Origin: Anisakis pegreffii
Taxonomy: Eukaryota > Nematoda > Chromadorea > Rhabditida > Anisakidae
DNA: 64,000 bases
Direction of reading: 5' to 3'
Assembly: GCA_035041965.1 (NCBI GenBank)
Contig: JAPYMA010000927.1
Location: 37,869 to 101,868 of the forward strand
The notes under the pieces are model-generated. The model had not been told where the DNA came from and did no database searches. It saw nothing but the letters and a program-made list of their open reading frames with translations. The translations under genes and the position numbers were made by a program. Position 1 is the first letter of the stretch; every line of letters starts with the position of its first letter. This document shows, piece after piece, positions 18,101 to 27,703 of this stretch.

Positions 18101-20462
18101 TAAACAACGTTGAAAATGTAGGATAAAAATAAATTTCATCTGAAACTGATGATAATTACGACTAACATGAAGTGTGCAAATCAGTGGTGAGCAATATTCT
18201 GCTACTAACGCAACTACCTTGTTTGGTATCGCATTAGCTCGCCACTTTTTTTATGTAGCGTAAATTTCACGTAGTGATAACTTCCGTTACAATAATTTTT
18301 TAGCGGCCTAAAGTAGCGATAGTTTGCGCTATTTTCTTTCGATAGCATTTTATCGAATTACTTTTTCAAAGTTCCGCTAGCTCGCCACTTTTCGTCTGCA
18401 AAGGAATGTTTATTTTCCCAACATCAAGACATTTAAAATACAGATTAGCACTCTAGCACCGACAAGTGCTAAATTCGACCTCATCGTACTCGTGTTCGTT
18501 TCAACGGGTCGAAGTTGAATATTCAACAATACTTCAACTAATTACTATACGTGCATCATTAATCCGTCTAAGCTCACTAAGTTGTGTGGCTCACTAACTA
18601 GTAAGTTGAGAAATAGTGCAATGAAGTTCCCTTCATTTCTCGCTAGGAAGGAATATAATAAGTGCCAAACGGTTCAGTCTTTCAGACGAAGTGCGCAACG
18701 TATTGACATTCTTGAAACGGAGTGAGGTGGGCTTCAACCAGTTGACTGATTCATCTTTTAGCTTTGTTGTCGTGAATTGGTTATTTTCCCATTGCTAAAC
18801 ATTGTTTTCGTTATTGACTGGTGCTTGTTGTTGTTGAAATGATTGACTGCTGCTGAATGATTACATAAAAGTTTTCAACTGTTTAATGGTGTAATAAGGT
18901 TTTTCTCTGGACAGATCAGCGATGAGATTGCAAATTTTAGGGGAGGATTTGAAAGCAGCAATTAATAGATTAATTTTGCTGAGTAGTGTTTCAGCGAAAA
19001 CTACTGCTATAATTTCCGATTAGCAGCACTTTTAGTGAAATATTTTGTTAATTTTTCGTCAGTGGCATCACTAGCGAAGTATTTTTAACAAACCAAAATA
19101 GTTATCTATCAAACTTAATGTTTTGGTGGGAATATCACAAAATCGTGGCAGTTGCTACATTACGAGCCGGGTGCAACGAATAGCCAGCTATGCAATTTAT
19201 CCAAGTTTCCGTTTATCCAATACTTCCTTACGCCGTCCGTCGCTCTAGTAATGAAATAATGCTGTACATGGGGAGGGTTTCCGGTTAGTCTGGAAAATTT
19301 TATTTTCGTTATACTTATATTCAACGCTTCCGTATCCTTGATGAAACAGTCGTTTCAAATTGGACTTGATCTTCTTACCTAGAAATATTTCTAGTGAATT
19401 ATGATATCCCTGAATCAGACTATTCGTTTTCGTCATCATATTTCCGAAGTGGTTCCAAATATACTGACAAATGAACGGTTATAATTTTGTCCAAAAATCA
19501 ATCCTGTTTATTGAGCCTGCCGTTAAAAATTTGCTCAACCGCAAGTGGAATGCTGTAATACTTGGAATAAATAATATCAACTCAAGTGTATATGAGGTAA
19601 ATTACGAATTAGCGGTTCGCTTTTTCCACAACACGTATTGTGCTTGATAAGGTGCTTGTCAAAATACACTTTGCTCAGACGAAGCTGTCGGTAGGGGAGA
19701 GAAAGCGCGGTTTTGCTATCCATTGATACTCATCTCGACTATGACTTTAGAGAACGTTCATAATCTCGAACTTGGACGGTACTTTTCAAATAACCGGAGT
19801 TCATCGTTGAACACGTGAAGAATGAACAATGAAAAACGCATGACTACAGAAGGAATTTGAACGAACGACCTAATCGCCACTTGATTACACGTCACATATT
19901 TACATACGAACTCATGTGGTATTCTAAGCCTTACCATTATCACGTACGAGATACCTATTCCTTAAAGATGCTTGATTGAAGCTGATCGTGAATGTGTTCT
20001 GCATTAACTGTTCTTTCTTTGGAAACTTCATATCTCCTCAAGAAGTGTACTTCAATTACGCCTATTGCTTGTTTTCTACGATACCAATTTAGCAACTAAT
20101 GATTACATTCGTTTATTTCTTTCTGTCACTGTTTATTTTTTATTGTCTAAACGAGAATGATATGGATAAACGAGGTCACGTCAAGACGGATACGAAGTTC
20201 CTCCCGCGTTCACATCTCTGAGCCTTCATCGTAAGGTATCGGACTTGTCGTTAGTGACGATCGGTTACCAATCTTTTATGCTGGCTGACATGTCAGTGAT
20301 TATTCGCTTGCCTCAAGCTAAACTCGTATATGCGGATTATGATTGATTGATTGGTTGATTATTCGTTTATGATTTACGACAGATGGACATTTAATGATGT
20401 TGTATGATCATTCACATTGGTTGTAAATGCTTGGAATAGCTATGCACGATCACACTTTGCAG
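15176..20462. other. Long intergenic stretch without recognised genes
   Basis: Open frames here are 60 to 92 codons and look random. A degenerate GAGGCTGATGCT-type repeat fills about 17270-17420, and a related TTAGACTTACGCTTAG wording appears near 40480. A plus-strand frame at 17684-17905 has one hydrophobic stretch and a cysteine pair, but no supporting splice context. The promoter or first exons of the BTB gene may lie near the right end, but no start could be fixed. Confidence 0.4.
18280..18362. repeat. Dispersed repeat, copy 1 (TTTTTAGCGGC family)
   Basis: This stretch matches 28442-28523 in the same orientation with scattered substitutions. The shared words are CTTCCG, TTTTTAGCGGC, TAAAGTAGC, CGCTATTTTCTT and TTTTA. 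Related words (GCGATAAAGTAGCTAT) also occur near 3908. It is probably an old non-coding transposable element; no ends were defined. Confidence 0.65.
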
Positions 20463-23400
20463 AGCCGCGATGAGGTTTTTATTGACGATGATGTACGTTT
20501 TTTATCTATCACTTTTCCTACACTTCTAAATATTCAAGCAAAATAAAGTTATTTTGAATGATTACATATAAAATATGCTATAAGTTTTATCAATCAGCAC
20601 AAGTTGCCTCTTTTATAATGCGTATGCTGCGTACAGTGATTTGGAACTGATAAGTTGGTTTTTGTTTTCGAGACGACAACCAAAATTGATTTAGAAACAG
20701 TTAATTAATTTACAATAACAGTCTAACTTATCAACTTCTCAATTGTTATTATTATTATTACTTTAATTATAGGTTGATTACACGCGTGAATCATATCGCC
20801 GATATTTCAAACTGAAATTTGATGATGAAACTTTATACGTGGATCCTACTGTGCTAGCGCAGGTATTTGATCATTTTTCTATCACATTTAACTTGAGTTT
20901 TGAGTTCGTATAACCATCCGAAAACGTTCGGGTGACGCAATTATTTTAATTTATTAATTTTTAATTTTTGTTATAGGTTGTAGCTAGATCACACATGTTG
21001 TAGGTTGATTATTTTTTTTATAGATTGATTACACACGCGAACCATATCGCTGATGTGGCCATACTTAACATTTGCTAACTTGAGTTTTGCAAATCTTAAC
21101 TATTTCGCCCAGGTTGCAGGACGATAACCCGATTCATGCGCTGTATACCAATCTCCTTTCTCTATTCGCCATTTAAATGCAAAGCCGATTTTAGCAGAAA
21201 TAATCTCCAGTTTTGTTTTCGTCCAGTGTTTTCACGTGTTTTTTTGTAGCGTATTTCTTGATAGAAAACAAAGTATGCTCATGCCATTTGCTGCAAATTA
21301 AACGCGTTGACAGTGCCCGTGATTTGCCTTTTAAAATTAGTTTCAATCGTCTTCTGCTTCAGCTTTATTGTGAAGCCTTTCTAAACATGGTTATTGGCAA
21401 TCTCGTGGTCAACAGCTAATGCGTCTATTACCATCTATTCTTCCACATTACTTTCATTCATTGAATCATACATCTTCACATCAGCTAACAAAGACCATAG
21501 TTCTTCGGCACAGTTCTGTGGTCCTTCAATCACTATCGTTAGCGGTGTTTCTTCTCATCGTTTAGGCAGCGTTTCGGCGTGCATCCTATTTTATGATGCA
21601 ACGATCCAATGAATAACGATTATGAGGTTCACTCATGTGAACTTCTTGAAATGATTTGCCTTCGTTATCGTCCGTTCTTCTCATGGACATTCTCTTGCTT
21701 TGGGTAAGGTGTTGTAACTAGTGTTCGTCGGGGAACGGGGTCCCCGGCGGGAACGCGGGGAGCGCTCCCCCCCGCGCAATTTGCTCCCCGACTTTTTTGC
21801 GGGGATCCCCCCCGTCCAATTTACTCCCCGCGGGGACCCCCCCGTGCAAAAAATTGCTCCCCGACGAACACTAGTTGTAACTTGATCCACATGTTCTATA
21901 GAGCAGAAGAAAAATTATGCTGTCTTCTGTGGAAGAAAAATTATGCTGACGTATGTTGACGTTATGCTGACGTTTTCAGTTATGAGTTTGTCCTTTTCAG
22001 AACAAGCTGTCTTCTGTTGAAAAAAAAAGCACAGCGATTATCCACCATTGAAATAGCTTCTTTGGCTGGTTCGATTTTAACGGTTTTTGCTCAACTTGTG
22101 ACGTGAACACCTCAGCCTAGTGGAATCATTTTTTGAAAATCGTTTTATTCATAAACATTCGAATGAGCATCAGACTGTGAGGGAAAATCGATATTTTTTA
22201 ACTATCTTGATTTCGCATGTTTTCTTAATATGTGTACGCATTAAATTATGCATTCACACAAATATTTAATCTAACTACTTCTCACGTGATAATAGAGACC
22301 TGTTCTGTCATTGTCAAACACATGATTGACATGGGAATTCTCTTGTTCTGTCTGATTATTGAATGATTCATGAACGAATTTTCCGGGATTGACAGCACCA
22401 GCACTAGATATCTCTCCGTTTTTCTCATTTGACGTATTTAATGACGATTGGAACCAACCAAAAAATCAGTAAGTTCAGCAGAATATGAGTGAAAGGGTTA
22501 CAGAAATATTCGGCTTATTTGGATCAAACTAATTGCTGCGAATTCGATCGAAACAAGGTCCGATTGATCCAGTCTTCTTCCAGAAAAATCACTCAATTTG
22601 ACAACTGGTGCAAAGATTTTCAATGACATGATGAAAACTATTTCTCGCAAGCTGCATTGTGTTTTTGACAATTCGGTCATGACGGATAGAGTGCAGCCGT
22701 TACCAGATAATCGTTCAAAAATAACTCAGTTTTAAATGAATTCAACCCTTCACAGTTGCCTTTAGCTAATATTACAGAATGACGTTATTTTATTGACTTA
22801 TAATAACAATTCAGGCCTCACCAGTCTTCGAAGCGATGCTGCTTGATTGGCGGTTCAGAGAATGTATGCAAAATTCTGTGATAATGACTGATGAAAATAT
22901 TGACGATTTCATCGTACTTCTCAGGACTATATGCCCGACCTACTATGCTCTTTATCCGTACCCCATCAATGGTATCATTTTCAATACTATTTGAATACCT
23001 GACAACTTCGTTCGCTCATAATTGAATGCCATCGTGTAAAAAAAATCCAACAAGATGAAAACTCATCATCGTGATTAGGTGGATGAGTCTAGTTTGTTAT
23101 CATCAGTCTTATTCATCTTTTTATCTAATTTAAATTGACACAGAAAAATAACTAAACCACAAACATTGTGATTACAGAATTCTCGTTTCCAATTCTTGCT
23201 CGGCTCGCCGATAAATTCCTCATAAACGGTCTCAAAAATATCTGCGAACAGTTTGCTTTTCAACCGGATTTAAACAAGTGCACTTTGCAGTCTCTTATCC
23301 ATATGCTCGATTCAACGCATCAATATTCCTTCAGGTTCGTTTCATCATCTTCGCACCCCATAATTTCAAAGATTCGCTACAATGAACTTTTCGTTCGATC

Positions 23401-24444
23401 TAACCGCTACCCTAGAACGTGCACATACTAGTGTTTCAAACAGTGATTATCATACCTAAGTAGTTACAATTCTTCCCAATGCTATGTGTATGCGGCTATG
23501 TTGATTGTACTGTTCACTGCTGGCATCCTAAAACTTGAAAAAATGTAACGGAAACGATCTGAATGAATGGTACATGAAATTGGTATTCTGAACCATTATA
23601 ATGCAGTGTTTCTTCAATTGTACATAAAATTTCAGTTCTGATGTTCAGCAGCATTTGTTGTTCGTTATATTACACAAGCCGTTCAAAAGACTGAATAGCA
23701 ATGACGAAACCTGTAATTTGCCAACTTATAAAATGATCGTTCATAATTTTGGAAAGTTCGTTCCCTTTCGAGATCCTTTGTTCGTTTCTTCAGAAAAGTC
23801 GATCAACAGTGATTTTTCGGCACCTTCGGTTCCTCGCTAAACACCACCGAATTTCCTCTTTGGGGTATTTTTTACCTACAGGAACCGCTGATGGTGACTA
23901 TCTAAACATTCAAATTGAATTTCGCTTTAGGTGAAATTTCTATTGTACCGAGTACAGATTTCGGCAAAAGAAAAAAAGCTCCCAACATAAATAAGAAAAA
24001 GCATCGAATTTAAATAATTTTAAGGCTCTGAAGTTGCAGAAGCTGAATATTCGTTTCAGACATAATTTTTTCAAGCATAACGTTACAATGGATAAATCAG
24101 GAGCACCAGGACTGTATTGTACACTGTGTTTCAATTCCGTACCGTTTTTCTCGAACTTAGTAAGTTGCCGTTACTTTGTTCTTTATAGCAGAATCATAAT
24201 CAAAACGTTTAACTTTTTTTCATTTGTGAAAGGCAATCGTTCCATGAAGTGATCTTATCAATGATTTCGATGTTAATGGTCCAATTAACGTCGAACAATA
24301 TTTATTTTTTTATCGCTTTTCCAACGACTCTTGTTGCAGGGATTTTGCTCGGAATGCAAATGTGAATTGTGTTCGAATTGTTGTCATCGGTTGTGCTCAG
24401 CTTTAGTTCAGCAATCTCTCGATAGCATTGATGATTTCCTATAA
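20463..24444 (+). CDS. BTB/POZ-domain protein with cysteine-rich C-terminus
   Basis: Exons: 20463-20492, 20773-20862, 22815-22971, 23178-23334, one starting near 23639, a possible one at about 23882-23931, 24045-24159 and 24341-24444. The first four join in phase (0, 0, 1, 2). They read through a BTB fold: YFKLKFDDETLYVDPTVLAQ, then ASPVFEAMLLDWRF, then MTDENIDDFIVLLRTICP, then FSFPILARLADKFLINGLKN. This is the nematode BTB layout, with a BACK-like segment after it. The last two exons give a probable zinc-binding tail: CTLC, then CSECKCELCSNCCH, ending DSIDDFL and a stop. BTB proteins usually dimerise and often bring substrates to Cullin-3 ligases; that role is inference here. The first coding exon is not identified, and the joins between 23639 and 24045 are tentative. 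A MITE and an echo of exon 2 lie in the introns. Confidence 0.75.
20968..21055 (+). repeat. Echoes of the BTB exon 2 acceptor region
   Basis: The real exon begins TATAGGTTGATTACACGCGT at 20768. About 250 bases later the intron contains TATAGATTGATTACACACGC (21020 on), continuing with a close copy of the next 15 bases and then diverging. Shorter echoes, TATAGGTTGTAGCTAGATCA (20972) and TAGGTTGATTATTTTTTTTA (21001), precede it. The copy keeps an AG acceptor but loses the reading frame, so it is a decayed partial exon duplication. Confidence 0.7.
21719..21873. mobile_element. 155-bp hAT-like MITE with intact target duplication
   Basis: The ends TAGTGTTCGTCGGGGA (21719-21734) and TCCCCGACGAACACTA (21858-21873) are perfect 16-bp inverted repeats. 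The 8-bp direct duplication GTTGTAAC flanks them (21711-21718 and 21874-21881). The body is very rich in GGGGA/TCCCC runs and could fold into strong hairpins. The first seven terminal bases match the larger element at 5761-7003. It lies in an intron of the BTB gene and has no coding capacity. The intact ends suggest a fairly recent insertion. Confidence 0.9.
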
Positions 24445-25666
24445 AATTTCCTCCTCCTCTCCAGTTCAGTGTTTATATTTCATCGCCATAAAATATCTTG
24501 AATACCGTTATTGTATTCGATTGAACTCACCTTTTATATATTGTTGAAGTATCTGAAGATGTATAATCTATTATATGTATGTTTAATTGGTTGAACTATT
24601 TTGGTGATATTTGCATGTTTATTGAATCTATTTCTGACTACTGTTAGTGTTATCCGAGACTATATCATTATTCAGCTAGGGTTTACACGTTCTTTAACTT
24701 CATACCTGTATTGAACCGTTTTGCAGAATGTCATTTCCCCATGCAGCGGTTCCCGGGAACATAGTTCCGTTTCTCCTCTTTTCTGAAACAACTATTGTAT
24801 GTTAACGACAAATTAGAACAAAACTGAGAAATTGGTTAGGAAGTTTGCTTTTCGTGGTATCAAACGAAAATTCGTCGGTGGTATCAAACAAGCTACTGAA
24901 CTGTGATGAGACAGCAACATTAAACATTCAGGTTGGAAGTATTAGGAAATATTGATCAGCGGTGATTTGCCAATAGTTTCATTTCGCTGATATCATGGTT
25001 CTTTAGAAGGAAATATTCTCTTGTTATTAACGGAGGAACATTCACTTTGTAACATCCATTAATGATTATTGTAAATTCCAAATGTTCTTGCTTCTCGGAT
25101 ACACATTCCGCATTGTTCCTCATATTCGAACCTCTCTTAAATTTGAAAATTAATAAAACATTTGTTGGTTGTATTTTAAGTTTTATTGTGAAGGTATTTG
25201 GAGATTTTTCAATTGTAATAATTGTTCAATTTTGTGTCATTCATGGTTGTCCTTTTTAAAATCGATTTATTTATGTTCACGTATTCATGTTTATTTCTTA
25301 AATGTGAAAATTAAAGAATTTGTTGACATGGACACAATTGATAGAACCATTCCTTTTCCGTATGTAGTGATTCATGTCACGCTCAAGCGTTGTTTATATG
25401 ACACGAAAATGCTGCTCCTACTGTGAGGATTATATTCATCAATCGCATATGATAATATCTGATCAATCGCTCACTTAAGTTATGCAAACAAAATTTATGG
25501 CATAAATATTCAAAACCGATTGATTAGTCACTTCTTTTTTTCTAAATTAAGGCTTGTCGAAAGTAAGCCCTTTTTTTGTGAATATCTCTTGAATTGAGAT
25601 ATTCTTGTGTGTTTATCTCTTTGAGATCAAACCTCAAAGAGGTCAAACTTTTTGCCACAGATTTTG

Positions 25667-25747
25667 GACCGACGCGGAATCGTACTCACGCCCTCTGAAT
25701 AGATCGGATCCTTAAAGCCCATCGTGCACACCAGTAAACTGTCGGCC
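25667..25747 (-). pseudogene. tRNA-like relic or tRNA-derived SINE head
   Basis: On the minus strand the ends pair like an acceptor stem: GGCCGAC at 25747-25741 and GTCGGTC at 25673-25667, with one G-U. In between are a box-A-like TTTACTGGTGTGCACGATGG and a box-B-like GAGTACGATTCC at the expected places. The T stem has a mismatch and no clean anticodon arm can be drawn, so it is unlikely to be a working tRNA. At about 81 bases it has the length of a serine or leucine tRNA. Confidence 0.4.
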
Positions 25748-26037
25748 CATTTCATATTTGATTCAAGTACTATGTCCTTTAGTACTATCATCATTCTATG
25801 CTAGCTTTTCGCGCTAGTCGCGACAAGGCTTTTGTCTATAATAGTAGTATTCAGCGGTGAACATCATACTGAGCTATTCCCCTCAACATAATTTATTTTG
25901 AATTAGGTATTAGCTAGCCAATGCCACATGATAACAAAATGAAAAGAAGGCAAACAAAGAGCAAATGTAATGAGGTTGGGTTCCATGAGAAAGGTGAGTT
26001 ACTTTTGTTGACAAAATATTGGCTGCGCTTGAAGATA

Positions 26038-26141
26038 TTACGATGATGTTCAACGTTTCTGCGTTATGCCATCTTCAGGAACATCTTTCTGAATGACTTA
26101 CTGAAGATGGCATAATGCCGAAACGTCGGACATCATCGTAG
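26038..26141. repeat. 104-bp imperfect inverted repeat
   Basis: The arm 26038-26079 (TTACGATGATGTTCAACGTT and on) has an inverted counterpart at 26100-26141. Both contain GCCATCTTCAG next to a 20-base spacer, and the arms differ at about five positions. It resembles a small foldback MITE. No target duplication was established. Confidence 0.75.
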
Positions 26142-26503
26142 TAACTCTAATTGTGCACTTAATATGTTATCAACAACATAAACTCACTGTTTTGATTCAC
26201 CTATTACCGATACGCGCCATATAAATAAGAAAAACTTCCGAAATTGAAAACAAAACTGTTCTCAAAGGATTTAAGTTTGCCAAGTTGAATTGATATTTGT
26301 AATTTCATTTGAGCCAGACCCTAAACGTAAACCCGAATTCGTTTCATTGTCATATTCCAGTCCGATTATCGACATCACATATATTCACATCATGATTCAG
26401 ATATTAATTTCCAACAACCGTTGACAAAATGCTACATGTCCGTTTCCTGTAAACGCAAAGCGGTCGCGAATGATCCTACTTCAGTTGAATTGACTGGTAT
26501 GTC

Positions 26504-26519
26504 TAGGGTTCGTCGGGGA
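26504..26519 (+). mobile_element. Single end of a hAT-like MITE
   Basis: TAGGGTTCGTCGGGGA matches the terminal repeat of the MITE at 21719 in 15 of 16 bases. It is followed by a G-rich stretch (26520-26600). A decayed partial inverse (TTCGACGAAC) occurs near 26764, but no matching 8-bp duplication is visible. The insertion appears old or truncated, and only this end is called. Confidence 0.5.
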
Positions 26520-27703
26520 GCAACTTTTTGACCGGGAGAAGGCATCCCGACAAAAAAGTGGAATGGCGGAATTGTTGAGGAACGTGGTCCCCGTCAGGAA
26601 CCTGGACACGAACCCATTTTGCGACCAGTACGAGTTGTGACGAAAAGCAGAAACTAATCCGCATTCCCAACGTATTAATTACTCTTAAGTCATGTCTTAA
26701 CTTCATTTTTTGCTTCGGTAGATTAAGTGAGTGTACAGATGGTGCGACTGTCAACCTCATTTTTTCGACGAACTTTCACATCGTTGTTTGCAGTTAAAGA
26801 GATATGACTATGAGGGATGATACCGTGAAACGTTTGAAAAGAGAAATTCGTGCTCTATGATACTTCACAGAAAATAAATATGACCCAGGCACATAACAAG
26901 CTGAAATTCATTCTTTCCATACAAAAATGTGTTGTGCTGATTAATTTGTTCTTAATTTCTAATACTACGATAATTTGTCGATTTACTTCATTTTGGAATT
27001 GGAATGACTTCGATTTCCTATTAGAAAATTTTGCAGATTTCAATCGCTAAATTTCCGTTCGGCTTTCAATAGTTGCTTTCAAGCTGTTATTTTCGATTGT
27101 ACGCTTTGAAACGATTGAACATTCTTAGTAATTGGCATTTGATGAGATGATGACAATGAAAAAAACTGTGCATCTGATTTTTTATCGCATCACACATTAA
27201 ATTTTATGTGCCTTCGCGGGTTTGCCTGTGCATTTCACCGTGTAACATGATATAAATTCTTATAAGGTTGTTTTGTGCATGCACACTTGCACGCCACTAA
27301 ACGTCTTGCTTAACAGTGTGTGCAGAAAGTAGCAATACAGGGTGCAATCATCTTTTGCTTCTAATTTAGAATGTAACTTGATTTAATTACATCCACACAC
27401 CATAGCCATACAATTGATTTGTGGAGATTCCTGAAGGAGGCATGACGGCAAGGCGAAATTCGAATGAGTAAAAATTCTCATAATCTATTCGTTGAAATGA
27501 TGAGTGACGAGATTTTGGAGGGCCGAATATATGTGGAAACAAAATATGTGGGCGAAGCCTTCATTTCCTCTCTTAATATATCCTCGCTGCAGTAATTGAA
27601 ATTTTCCAAGAATATCTCGCAGATATGATTGCTGACAATTTATTTGAAGCGATTCGTTCTTTCTGTTCACTTATGTTTGATTGTATTTATTGAGGCGTTC
27701 AAA

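Larger units (their letters stand above)
24445..27703. other. Intergenic region with repeats, no recognised gene
   Basis: Open frames up to 85 codons lack domains and splice context. The region holds a tRNA-like relic (25667-25747), an inverted repeat (26038-26141) and one end of a hAT-like MITE (26504-26519). It separates the BTB gene from the proteasome gene, which lie on the same strand but too far apart for a nematode operon. Confidence 0.4.
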
